Of a DNA stretch of 64,000 bases, positions 54,923 to 63,274 are shown in pieces. Origin of the DNA: Desulfonatronovibrio magnus (lineage in GTDB: Bacteria; Desulfobacterota; Desulfovibrionia; Desulfovibrionales; Desulfonatronovibrionaceae); the NCBI RefSeq assembly GCF_000934755.1, contig NZ_KN882177.1:27307-91306 (forward strand), read 5' to 3'. The notes beneath the pieces were generated by a model. The model was not told where the DNA came from and ran no database searches. It was given only the letters and a program-made list of their open reading frames with translations. The stretch's first letter is position 1; every line of letters begins with the position of its first letter. The position numbers and the translations under genes were made by a program.

Positions 54923-55408
54923 ATGATCAAGATTTTTATTACCGGCGGTACCCTGGACAAGGAATACCGGCAAACTGATGGCGAGCTGGTTCTGACCAAG
55001 ACTCATGTTAATGAGATCTTGACTGCAGGCAGGTGTGGTCTTGAGATTGATCTGGAAATAATCATGCTCAAGGATAGCCTGTTTATGGAAGACAGTGACA
55101 GAATCAGAATTCGGGACAAATGCCGTGAAACCAGTATGAATAGAATACTTATCACTCATGGCACTGACACCATGGTTGAGACAGCTGCTGTTTTGAGCAG
55201 TCAGATGAAAGATAAAACAATCGTGCTGGTGGGAGCAATGATACCTTTTACATTCAGGGATTCCGACGCAGTGTTTAACCTGGGGTTTGCTCTGGCCGCA
55301 ACCCAGATCCTTCCACCTGGTGTATATATTGCCATGAATGCCAAAATTTTCAATTGGGATAATGTCACCAAGAATAAAGAAACTGGTCGATTTGAGGCTC
55401 TGAACTAG
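54923..55408 (+). CDS. Short asparaginase-fold protein
   Basis: The 161-residue protein matches only the N-terminal domain of L-asparaginase: FITGGTLDKEYR carries the first active-site Thr, and ITHGTDTMVETAA the second Thr-Asp pair. The C-terminal domain of about 150 residues is absent, and the frame ends cleanly. Stand-alone short versions occur in other genomes (recalled), so this need not be a truncation. Amidase activity on an imported amino acid is possible but unproven. Confidence 0.82.
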   Translation: MIKIFITGGTLDKEYRQTDGELVLTKTHVNEILTAGRCGLEIDLEIIMLKDSLFMEDSDRIRIRDKCRETSMNRILITHGTDTMVETAAVLSSQMKDKTIVLVGAMIPFTFRDSDAVFNLGFALAATQILPPGVYIAMNAKIFNWDNVTKNKETGRFEALN

Positions 55409-55499
55409 CTTAGGCAGTCTTGATCCGGAAGCTTGTTTCCTTTAAGAAGAGTGCCGCATCATGGTTCGTTTGGGTGAAGCGCCTACGCTGTATCACTGG

Positions 55500-55535
55500 G
55501 TCTGAACTTTAAATCAAAAAAAGGAGACTGGCGAC
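55500..55535. repeat. 36-bp direct repeat, distal copy (relic of the amidase gene 3' end)
   Basis: It matches 57060-57095 at 34 of 36 positions. Read on the minus strand it encodes RQSPFFDLKFR, as the end of the amidase does, then RPSDTA and a stop. The rest of the gap 55409-55775 shows nothing else recognisable. Confidence 0.85.
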
Positions 55536-55775
55536 ATAATGTCCCTGTTGGCTTTTTCTTTTCTCTTTTAGAAGAAGATTGTCCTTGATGGCTTTTATTC
55601 AGCGTAATAGTAATAACCTATACTTTGTGTCTTAAAATGTGTTGCTAATGCACTGGTTTGAACACTATTCACACTGACCTGACCTTGAACTACTTATGTA
55701 ATTGGAAAAGCAGTGATATTCGACTGTATACGGAGGCCAACCTTTTAAAACTAAGTGGCCTCTTGTGTGGAATTG

Positions 55776-56774
55776 TTAGTTGAGTGCTGCTCTATCTACC
55801 AGTTCTGTGAATTCATCCAATGACTCTGTTCTGATTATTTTTCTGTTTAGAGCCCTGAGGTTCTCTATGGATTGAATGGACTTGATTTTAACCTGGAGCA
55901 TGTCGGGTATTGGTCCGTATACCTCTACTGCGAGGTCTATCAGGGTTTCCTGGGTGGCTTTAAGTTCGCCCTTAACTATGCCCTGCTGCTCACCGATAAT
56001 AACCCCTTCATGCTTGCCTTCTTCTCTTAAAACGTCTGCTGTTGTTCTCACGGTATCTGCTCCTTTGGGAAGATGCCTTACATTTTCTTCCACTTCTTCA
56101 GGGGTTAAGTCTGTGGCGGAAAGCATATACTTGACAATTACTGCAAAGATTTCTCCTGCTTCCTCTGCCTGTAATCCCTGAAATAATAGTTCCATTGCTT
56201 TATATATCCGGTCTCGCCTGTCTGGATAAAAAATATGTTCCAGGACCAGGTTAAAGACCTCAAGGACGATAGTTGATTTTATCTTTTGCTTATTAATTTC
56301 CGGGACTTGAAGCAAGATATGTTCAAACTTAGGAATATACTTGAAATAATGCTTTCCCGGAGGCTTGAACATATCTGAAAACTCAAGACTGTAGTTCCAT
56401 TTCTTTTTCCCATGGTAGAAGACCACAGGGATAATTATCGGAAGCTCGTCCTTTCTTTTATTCTGCCATGCTTCGTTGAGATATCCGAACAGCTGGAGCT
56501 TTGTCAGGTGATATAAATTGCTTTTATGCTCAATGAGCATATAAATTTCTGCAAGATCTCTATTCTTGAACTGAAGGGACATAACCAAGTCTGTCAGGTT
56601 CTCCTTAAGCTCATCACTGACAAAGGATTTGGAAGACACTTCCAACGTATCCAGGTCCAGCTGGGATGTAATCCTTTCTGGAAGATAATAGCGGATAAAA
56701 TCCCTGGCATAGACCTCACGGCCTAAAATGTTCTTTACAAAACTATCGTGTGCTTTTGATATTTTCTTGCTCAT
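55776..56774 (-). CDS. Rpn-family recombination-promoting nuclease / transposase-like protein
   Basis: The 332-residue protein belongs to the RpnA/YhgA-like PD-(D/E)XK family (formerly transposase_31). The N-terminal nuclease has Asp62 (LTDLVMSL) and Glu82-x-Lys84 (LIEHKS), then VVFYHGKKKW, a strong family marker. The C-terminal half is helical and charged. E. coli Rpn proteins promote RecA-independent recombination. It is bracketed by 36-bp direct repeats (55500-55535 and 57060-57095). The start lacks a strong ribosome binding site. Confidence 0.88.
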   Translation of the reverse strand: MSKKISKAHDSFVKNILGREVYARDFIRYYLPERITSQLDLDTLEVSSKSFVSDELKENLTDLVMSLQFKNRDLAEIYMLIEHKSNLYHLTKLQLFGYLNEAWQNKRKDELPIIIPVVFYHGKKKWNYSLEFSDMFKPPGKHYFKYIPKFEHILLQVPEINKQKIKSTIVLEVFNLVLEHIFYPDRRDRIYKAMELLFQGLQAEEAGEIFAVIVKYMLSATDLTPEEVEENVRHLPKGADTVRTTADVLREEGKHEGVIIGEQQGIVKGELKATQETLIDLAVEVYGPIPDMLQVKIKSIQSIENLRALNRKIIRTESLDEFTELVDRAALN

Positions 56775-57045
56775 ATAGGCAATACATTAATTCATTATGA
56801 GGGAAAATACAAGCCTATACTGAATGTCAACTAATACATTATGGTTGAAATTTGGGTTTTCAGCAAAAACATCCATAAAGAAATTATACTGCTGTTCCAG
56901 AATAAGACAAGAGATGGGGTATTGTATTCCAGCGGACAGGATCTCTTGCCGTTAGATATTCAGACTATTTATACTGCCTGAGGTTGGCACAATTACCTGC
57001 CCATTAACTCAAAAGTCGCTGTAGTGTTAGAGATGTTTTAAAAAA

Positions 57046-57834
57046 TTAAATATCTAAGTGTCTGAACTTTAGATCAAAAAAAGGTGACTGGCGACTGTCA
57101 AACATTTGCCTGTCATTTTTGATTACTTCTTCATCCAGTATTGCCTTTTGCATGCCAGGTTCCTCATTAAGAATAAATTCTGTTTTACCCCAGGAAGTAA
57201 TAAGGCAGGAATGTCCGGCCAATTTGCCCAGGGCTGAGTTGCCCATGCCATTGCAGGCCAGGATGTAGCACTGATTTTCAATGGCTCTGGCCTTGATCAG
57301 GGTCAGCCAGTGCTCAATGCGAGCCAGGGGCCATTGGGCATTGAGCACGAAAATGTCCGGTTCAAAGGCATGCTGGATCAGAAAAAGTTCAGGATAGCGC
57401 AGGTCATGGCAGATGGCAAAACCCATTTTAATGTCATGCCATTGAAATAACTCAGGGGACTTATTGCCAGCTGTAAAATACTCATTTTCCCTGCCAGGGA
57501 GAAAAAGGTGCAGCTTGCTGTAAAGCTCCATTGTTCCGCCATCAGGTGAGAAAAGGTAAAATGTGTTGTAGTATTTATCCGCCTTACGGCACCACAGGCT
57601 TCCGGCAAGAATATGACCAGTGTCTCTGGCAAATTTTTCCATGATATCCTTGATTTCAAGACATTGATCAGCCCACTTTTCCTTATGGTCGTAATCAAAT
57701 CCTCCAAGAAAAAGCTCAGGAAAAACCCACAGGCTTTTGGTATCCTCAGCCGCAATCCTGTCTAACCAGGGATTAATTTCCTTGATTTCTCCAAGTACTG
57801 GGGTCTGGCAAACTCCAACGCAAACTGTTTTCAT
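57046..57834 (-). CDS. Carbon-nitrogen hydrolase (nitrilase superfamily, omega-amidase-like)
   Basis: The 262-residue protein shows the Glu-Lys-Cys triad: Glu40 (FPELFLGG), Lys107 (YSKLHLF) and Cys142 (AICHDLRYPE). Family members hydrolyse amides such as alpha-ketoglutaramate. The last 15 residues include RQSPFFDLKFR followed by HLDI. An alternative ending of the same segment lies 1.56 kb away, so the present C-terminus was probably changed by the insertion of the Rpn region. The gap 56775-57045 holds nothing else I recognise. Confidence 0.9.
   Translation of the reverse strand: MKTVCVGVCQTPVLGEIKEINPWLDRIAAEDTKSLWVFPELFLGGFDYDHKEKWADQCLEIKDIMEKFARDTGHILAGSLWCRKADKYYNTFYLFSPDGGTMELYSKLHLFLPGRENEYFTAGNKSPELFQWHDIKMGFAICHDLRYPELFLIQHAFEPDIFVLNAQWPLARIEHWLTLIKARAIENQCYILACNGMGNSALGKLAGHSCLITSWGKTEFILNEEPGMQKAILDEEVIKNDRQMFDSRQSPFFDLKFRHLDI
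57060..57095. repeat. 36-bp direct repeat, proximal copy (inside amidase 3' end)
   Basis: This is the second member of the pair with 55500-55535; the two differ at two positions. The repeat lies within the coding end of the amidase gene, and the 1.5 kb between the copies is essentially the Rpn gene and its flanks. Confidence 0.85.
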
Positions 57835-57909
57835 TCTTTTACCTCGAATATGAGTGGTCAGTGTAATAGATTTGCTTTACCTGCTGCTGAATTGTTCTAT
57901 GGACAATTG

Positions 57910-58455
57910 TTGTCAGTTATCAGTTATTTGTTATTAGTTGTTAGTGATAAGCCTTTCACCCGGGGGACCGGGACTGATAATTGTGAGTAACTTTATGAGT
58001 CTGCCACTTTTCTGGAAATTGGGACAGTCCCCGCGAGGTGCTATAAAAAAGATTGATGCTGCTTTGATACCTGGAAGAAATTTGCTTTGATGATAAAATT
58101 TTCACAGCGAGGGACAGTCCCCCTCCGGGCTGTAAGCCTCCGGGCAGGAAGCTGTGCCAGGCGTAAGGCTCTCATCTTTGACGGAACTTTTCTGGTGAAT
58201 GAGAATCAATCATATGTAAAAATCATAAAAATTGTGAAAATTCACCACTCGTCCCCAGGCTCCAGCCTGGGGACGTTTAGTTCTTGCGGCTCCAGCCGCT
58301 TCTTCATGCCAAAGCCTGGATTCCGGCTTTCGCCGGAATGACGACAAAGAGTAATAGTTAGCTTTAACCGTCACCCCGGACTTGATCCGGGGTCCAGTTT
58401 TTTTTAGTTACTTGTAATCTCCTCCCCCGGGCGGCCCAGGACCGCGCCTGTGTGC
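57910..58455. repeat. Dispersed repeat mosaic (short GTTATCA run, R1, R3, R5, R6, R1)
   Basis: After a few GTTATCA/GTTATTA units (57912-57945) come R1 (57950-57993), R3 with the CCTCCGGGCTGTAAGC insertion (58010-58240), R5 (58245-58300), R6 (58311-58400) and R1 (58408-58450). The R3 variant is the same as the second one at 14827-14998, so the variant itself has been copied. Confidence 0.83.
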
Positions 58456-58476
58456 AAAGTACCAACTAATCCATGT

Positions 58477-58599
58477 CTACTTTTTGTCTGTTTTTTCAAT
58501 TTTTTCCATACAACCCTGCTCACCGCACTTGGGGCATTTTTTGGGTTTGCATCTTCCCTCTTTTGTTTCGCCGCACTTTTCGCATTTAAATTCAGCCAT
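58477..58599 (-). CDS. 40-residue RCKP-type rubredoxin-like protein
   Basis: A 40-codon frame from ATG at 58599 to a TAG at 58477, with GGAGG 8 nt upstream. It has CEKCGE, then RCKPKKCPKCGEQGC, giving two CxxC knuckles able to bind iron or zinc. Tiny proteins with this RCxPKxCPxCG pattern are common in Desulfovibrionales (recalled). Function is unknown; an iron redox role or a zinc ribbon are both possible. thiM lies 28 bp further along on the same strand but is transcribed towards it. Confidence 0.82.
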   Translation of the reverse strand: MAEFKCEKCGETKEGRCKPKKCPKCGEQGCMEKIEKTDKK

Positions 58600-58627
58600 T
58601 AATTCATACCTCCGCAATATTGAATGG

Positions 58628-59428
58628 TTAATTTGAACTCATACTTATTAATTGCAGCTGATTTTCATCAAGACCATAAAGAAAATCAAGGAAAAAAGTT
58701 TCCAGGCTGCCAGGCCCTGAAGCTTTTTGCGCTGCCATTTGTCCACATACACCCATTATAGCCATGCCCATGGCTGCTGCCTGGAAATAATCCTTTTCCA
58801 CGGCTGCAAAAGCAGCTGTCAGACAGGTGCTTGAGCATCCCATACCTGTGATGAGGGTCATCATGGGGTGTCCATTGGCTACTTTTGTTACTTGATCCTT
58901 GGAAACAATAATGTCAGTAGCACCGCTCACGCAAACAACGCAATTATACTGACGTGACAGACTCAAGGCAGATTCAACGGCCTGGTCGGATGCGTGCAGA
59001 CTGTCAACTCCGCGAGGTTTATCAGCAGAACCGCTCAGGGCCATTATCTCTGAAGCATTGCCCCTTAGAATATCCACCATGCCCTGCCGCAGGAAATTAA
59101 TAGGAGTTTCGGTTCTGATTTTACTGGCACCGGCTCCAACAGGATCTAAAACAATGGGAATGCCTGTTTCTCGAGCTTTCTGGGCAGCCAGTTCCATGGT
59201 TTTTATCTGAGTTTTTCCTGGAGTGCCCATATTAAGAACCAGGGCCCCGCTGAGGGCTGTAAGCTCCTGTATTTCATCTGCAGATACAGCCATTGCCGGC
59301 GAAGCACCAAGAGCCAGCAATACATTGGCTGTAATGTTGGTCACCACTATGTTGGTGATATTAAGAACCAATGGTTTGTTCTGTCTGATTTCTTGCAGTT
59401 TTGTCCATGTTGTCTGTGGTGTAATCAT
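58628..59428 (-). CDS. thiM: Hydroxyethylthiazole kinase ThiM
   Basis: The 266-residue protein has the ThiM start (VLNITNIVVTNITANVLLALGASPAM), LDPVGAGASKIRT and the catalytic-loop segment TGMGCSSTCLTAAFAA with the conserved Cys. It phosphorylates the thiazole alcohol for thiamine salvage. No TPP riboswitch is visible upstream and no other thi genes are present. The ribosome binding site is poor. Confidence 0.93.
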   Translation of the reverse strand: MITPQTTWTKLQEIRQNKPLVLNITNIVVTNITANVLLALGASPAMAVSADEIQELTALSGALVLNMGTPGKTQIKTMELAAQKARETGIPIVLDPVGAGASKIRTETPINFLRQGMVDILRGNASEIMALSGSADKPRGVDSLHASDQAVESALSLSRQYNCVVCVSGATDIIVSKDQVTKVANGHPMMTLITGMGCSSTCLTAAFAAVEKDYFQAAAMGMAIMGVCGQMAAQKASGPGSLETFFLDFLYGLDENQLQLISMSSN

Positions 59429-59489
59429 ATAGTTCTCACGATATTGGTTAAGGTTGGATGATTCAGTTGTAAAATCAGCAAATTAAATC

Positions 59490-59524
59490 TTCAGCCTTCA
59501 GCCTTCAGCCTTCAGCCTTCAGCC
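59490..59524. repeat. Five tandem copies of TTCAGCC
   Basis: The same heptamer as at 21546-21615, here upstream of thiM. It is followed by a GGGTTGTGGGC segment (59562-59577) also seen near 13540 and, inverted, near 16945. Confidence 0.95.
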
Positions 59525-59644
59525 TGAAAAGTCAAGTTGTGGCACCAACTGTAGATCTTTTTTTAAGTTGGGTTGTGGGCAGAGCACGCATGAGGAAAAA
59601 GTTGGTGGACTGCCTCACACTCCGCCTCACACCCTCACACCAGC

Positions 59645-60517
59645 TCACACTCGCGCTTTATATCTCACATCTGCACCTTTGCCACTTTTTATAACAAGAT
59701 TGGCATCAATAAAGTAACAGTTTTGATCAACAAAAGATATTAGCTTGTTTATGCTGTTAAAAATCAGTCTGCCTGGTCGCGGAGGTCTTTTTATGACAAT
59801 AACATTCATACCAAGAGTATGGGCTGCTTCAAGCTTGGAGTTAACTCCTCCGGCTTCTCCGCTGTCTTTGGTAATGAGGGTGCCGGCAGCAGAGTCATGA
59901 AAATGTTTTTGATTTTCCTTACGGGTAAAGGGACCGCGTGCCTCAATGATCTGCTGCATTGAAAGCCCTGCAGCAAGGCATTTTTCTCTGAAAGTTTGAC
60001 CTGGCAGTATGCGTGCAATAAGGCGCGTGATGCATGACTGAAATTGATGCGCATATATGTGAATATTATTACTTCCAATGCTTAAAAATACAATGCCATT
60101 CAGGTCAAAGGCCATGCGGGCGGCATGAATGTGGTCTCCGGCCCACATAATGCCCCGAGTATGTTCGGATATGGCAGGGCGCTGATACACAATGAATGGA
60201 ATTAAGCATTCGGATGCGGCTTGAAAAGCGTTGGCCGAGACAAGCTCCGCATAAGGGTGTGTGCAATCAATAACCGCATGAATACTTTTGGATCTCAATA
60301 AATCAGCCATGTCCCGGGCATTCAGGGGGCCGGTTCTGAAGGTTACTCCCTGCAGGGCAGGAAGCTCCAGTTGCACAGAAGTTGCCTGACTTACCAGCAC
60401 CTGAAATCCTCTATGTGAAAGAGCCTTTGTGATTTGTAAAGACTCGGTTGTTCCTCCCAGCAAAAGAATTGTAGAAGAAGGCTGGAGGCGCAATTTTTCT
60501 GAAAACTTATCGGTCAT
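59645..60517 (-). CDS. cobK: Precorrin-6A/cobalt-precorrin-6A reductase
   Basis: About 290 residues. LLLGGTTESLQITKAL, VIDCTHPYA, ENQKHFH-type and TKDSGEAGG segments match CobK/CbiJ. The enzyme reduces precorrin-6A (or its cobalt form) with NAD(P)H in corrin synthesis. The ATG at 60517 overlaps the apbE stop (61550-60507); an in-frame ATG at 60556 is less likely. The C-terminus beyond about residue 245 is longer than usual. It is functionally linked to cbiK at 12.6 kb but not adjacent. Confidence 0.87.
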   Translation of the reverse strand: MTDKFSEKLRLQPSSTILLLGGTTESLQITKALSHRGFQVLVSQATSVQLELPALQGVTFRTGPLNARDMADLLRSKSIHAVIDCTHPYAELVSANAFQAASECLIPFIVYQRPAISEHTRGIMWAGDHIHAARMAFDLNGIVFLSIGSNNIHIYAHQFQSCITRLIARILPGQTFREKCLAAGLSMQQIIEARGPFTRKENQKHFHDSAAGTLITKDSGEAGGVNSKLEAAHTLGMNVIVIKRPPRPGRLIFNSINKLISFVDQNCYFIDANLVIKSGKGADVRYKARV

Positions 60518-61550
60518 GAAAAAAATCAGAACTGTTGTAGATGGTGAGTTCTTCATCCTCCATCTTAATTAGCAGCACTTCAAACATGCCTGAGCTGTCT
60601 GCCAGTTTTAATGCTTCCTGAACATCCATAATAAGCATGGCTGTTGCCAGAGCATCGCCCAGGACACAGCTTTTGGCAATAACTGTTGCACTTACAATAT
60701 TCTGACGCACAGGATAGCCTGTGGCTGGATCAATGATATGACTGTAGCGCTTGTTGTCATGGACAAAGAAGTTGCGATAATCACCACTTGTGGCAACAGC
60801 TTCATTTTGAATGTCGATTATATCTAACAGATCTTCAGTTCCGGCATCTGGCAGAGGGAGGCTGATGCCGATTCTCCAGGGTGAAGCATCATGTTTTGTT
60901 CCTCTTGCAAACATGTCTCCGCCGATATCAACAAGATAGGATCTGATGCCTATATCATCAAGAGACGCGGCAATGAGATCCACTGCATAACCTTTGGCAA
61001 CTCCGGACAGGTTAAGCTCTGTACGTGGATGGGTTTTGTGCAGACAACCGTGTTCATCCATCATTACCTTGTCAAGACCGACCCATTCAAGAGCTTGCTC
61101 GATCTGGTCTGGATCAGGGCGAAGTAGAGCATTTTCTGCACCAAAGCCCCACATATCTATAAGAGGAGCAAGTGTGGGATCAAAAGCCCGGTCAGTCATC
61201 TCATAGACCTGAAAAGAAGTGGTCATTACCTTTTGAAAATCTTGAGATACGCATAATTTTTGTCCTGGCTGGAGCTTGTTGAATCTGGAAACTTCGCTGT
61301 CAGGTTCAAATACAGACATGCTTTGATTCACTTGCTCAAGGGTGCGGGCGATTTTCTTTTCAGCGCGCTGCGTCTGGCGCGGAGTTACCTGGGCCAAAGT
61401 CACCCGGTAATAAGTGCCCATGGTCCAGCCCTGCAGGGCTGTCAGCGGAGTTTTTTGTTCATTACTGCATGATAAAAGTGCAAAGCATGAAAATATGAGA
61501 ATGAGTAAAGCTCTGCATAATATTGGCGGAGTGGTAGGCTCAGGAAACAT
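60507..61550 (-). CDS. apbE: FAD:protein FMN transferase ApbE (lipoprotein)
   Basis: The 347-residue protein has a lipoprotein signal (LLSC, Cys28). ApbE landmarks are GWTMGTYYRVTL, DLIAASLDDIGIRSYLVDIGGDMFARG (in parts) and the SHIIDPATGYPV motif. It attaches FMN covalently to Thr residues of NqrB/NqrC or RnfG/RnfD. Its position next to nqrF/nqrE fits this. It overlaps both neighbours by about 10 nt. Confidence 0.94.
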   Translation of the reverse strand: MFPEPTTPPILCRALLILIFSCFALLSCSNEQKTPLTALQGWTMGTYYRVTLAQVTPRQTQRAEKKIARTLEQVNQSMSVFEPDSEVSRFNKLQPGQKLCVSQDFQKVMTTSFQVYEMTDRAFDPTLAPLIDMWGFGAENALLRPDPDQIEQALEWVGLDKVMMDEHGCLHKTHPRTELNLSGVAKGYAVDLIAASLDDIGIRSYLVDIGGDMFARGTKHDASPWRIGISLPLPDAGTEDLLDIIDIQNEAVATSGDYRNFFVHDNKRYSHIIDPATGYPVRQNIVSATVIAKSCVLGDALATAMLIMDVQEALKLADSSGMFEVLLIKMEDEELTIYNSSDFFHDR

Positions 61551-61998
61551 GGCGTGCTAAGGTGATAATCCATTCAGGTTCAATGCGAAAAGGCGAACCC
61601 GTTCCCTGAAAGAAACCGTGTTTGCGGATAAGATGAATGGACAAAGAGTTGATATAAAAAAATGTTTCCCGGTCCATGTAAACCTGAACCATGTTTTTGG
61701 CAAAAGCACCTTCTCCTGGAAAAGGAGATGGAATTTTGCCGCGGCAGGCAATGTATTCAGCTGTCACACCATCTGCAATTTCTATTGGATCACCTATGGC
61801 TGATGCTGCCCTGTGAAAGATTTTTTCAAGAATATGGGCAGCCATTTGTCTGTCCAGTCCTGCTTTTTCCAAAGTATTGGCATCATCGGAGATAACCTCC
61901 TCCACCTCCCGTGGATCGTTTCCCATAAAACCCGTGGCAGAGAACTTTGATGGACCAAGGCACTTTATTATCTGTTGTTCTTGGGGTGATCTTTTCAT
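61540..61998 (-). CDS. Unrecognised 152-residue protein in the nqr-apbE cluster
   Basis: A soluble protein without membrane segments or cysteine motifs; the only near-invariant-looking stretch is RGKIPSPFPGEGAFAKN. The frame overlaps apbE by about 10 nt and lies 67 bp after nqrF, so it is very likely cotranscribed. I do not recognise a family. A role in Nqr maturation is possible from context only. Confidence 0.75.
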   Translation of the reverse strand: MKRSPQEQQIIKCLGPSKFSATGFMGNDPREVEEVISDDANTLEKAGLDRQMAAHILEKIFHRAASAIGDPIEIADGVTAEYIACRGKIPSPFPGEGAFAKNMVQVYMDRETFFYINSLSIHLIRKHGFFQGTGSPFRIEPEWIITLARHVS

Positions 61999-62064
61999 GA
62001 TATTGGACTTAGTGAAGATTTAAAAGTATCAGTTAAAAAGTTGTGATGCAACGCAAATTCCGTT

Positions 62065-63168
62065 TTACTCAAATTTATCAAAATACATTCTGTCATCCTG
62101 TACTCCCATCTGGCTCAGCTTGGAACAGCATGCATCAATAAGAGCAGATGAACCGCAAAGGTATGCCTCGTATTGTGAAGCATCAGGAATATACTTTGGC
62201 ATTACAATGGGAATTCTTTCACGCTCCCCATCCCATTTGGAGTCCTGGGGTTCCCTGGTCAGACAGGGCACATATTTAAAATCATAAAGCTCTTTTTCCA
62301 GGCTAAAGAGTTCATCTGTGAAAAAGAGGTCATCATGAATTCTGCCGCTGAAAAAGTAATAAGCTTTTTTACGTATGTTTTGCTCTTTCATGTGGCGCAA
62401 GATACTCCAGATGGGAGCCATACCGCTGCCGCCGGCAATGAATATTGCTGGAGCGTCAGTGTCCTGGAGCTTGAAATCTCCATATGGACCACTGAAAAAT
62501 ATCTCTTCTTCCTCGCGCAGATGGTCAAATGCCCATGTGGTGCAGATGCCTTCAGGCACTCTGCGCATAATCAGTTCTGCCCTGTTCACATCAGAAGGCA
62601 GAGACGACAGTGAATAGGCGCGTATAACTGATTCCCTGCCTTTGTATTCCTTAGATTCGAGCTGAATATACTGTCCTGCAGTAAAGTCTATCTCTGCAGG
62701 TTCAATCAACTCAAGCCCAAGTTCCATAATGTCATAGGTCAGCATGGTTTTGGTAGAAACTCTTGCTTTGAAGCGCCTGGCCTTGAAAAGTTCTTCAGGG
62801 ATGTGGATATCAATATCTTCCCTGACCTTGATCTGGCAGGACAATCTGGTGTTATTCTCCAATTCTTCTAATGAAAGATATGGAGCCTCAATAGGACTGA
62901 CAGGCCCTCCACCTTTGTTGACCTGGACTTTGCAATATGCGCAGCTGCCTCGTCCGCCGCATGCTGAGGGGATAAATATCTGATTTTCCGAAAGTGCGCT
63001 GAGCAGGCTGGATCCTCCGTTGACTGTCAGCACCTTTTGCCCGGTGTTGATATTAATATCACAGGGGCCGTAATTGAGGATCCATTTTTCGGCAAGAACC
63101 AAAAGCAGGGATAATAGCAGGGTAGTGGCTGAAAGAAAGGTCAGAGCTATGATTATTGAAGTCAGCAT
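62065..63168 (-). CDS. nqrF: Na+-translocating NADH:quinone reductase subunit F
   Basis: About 367 residues. A membrane anchor (residues 3-27) is followed by a [2Fe-2S] ferredoxin domain (Cys70, Cys76, Cys79, Cys111), an FAD domain with RAYSLSS and an NAD domain with AGGSGMAP. The protein ends YFDKFE, as NqrF does. It takes electrons from NADH. The likely start is the ATG at 63168; an in-frame GTG at 63210 would add 14 residues ahead of the anchor. RnfB, which would mark an Rnf complex, is not here. Confidence 0.92.
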   Translation of the reverse strand: MLTSIIIALTFLSATTLLLSLLLVLAEKWILNYGPCDININTGQKVLTVNGGSSLLSALSENQIFIPSACGGRGSCAYCKVQVNKGGGPVSPIEAPYLSLEELENNTRLSCQIKVREDIDIHIPEELFKARRFKARVSTKTMLTYDIMELGLELIEPAEIDFTAGQYIQLESKEYKGRESVIRAYSLSSLPSDVNRAELIMRRVPEGICTTWAFDHLREEEEIFFSGPYGDFKLQDTDAPAIFIAGGSGMAPIWSILRHMKEQNIRKKAYYFFSGRIHDDLFFTDELFSLEKELYDFKYVPCLTREPQDSKWDGERERIPIVMPKYIPDASQYEAYLCGSSALIDACCSKLSQMGVQDDRMYFDKFE

Positions 63169-63233
63169 TAAATATTCCCGGTTCAGTGTAAGGGCGAGCC
63201 TGAAGCGCACCCTCTGGGTTTATTGCATTTTAT

Positions 63234-63260
63234 AGGGAGCATTACGCGTTTTTGAAAAGT
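63234..63260. repeat. Solo terminal repeat of the 153-bp MITE-like element
   Basis: It matches the 25-bp end at 51939 and 52091 with one or two differences. It lies between nqrE and nqrF, in a 100-bp gap, with no partner end nearby. Confidence 0.8.
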
Positions 63261-63274
63261 TAACTGATCAGTTA

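Noticed and set aside
54923..55408. Asparaginase pseudogene
   Set aside because: The frame is intact with clean ends and coupled spacing; no remnant of the C-terminal domain is found downstream.
59429..59650. TPP riboswitch upstream of thiM
   Set aside because: No CTGAGA/ACCTGA-type core is found; the region is heptamer repeats.
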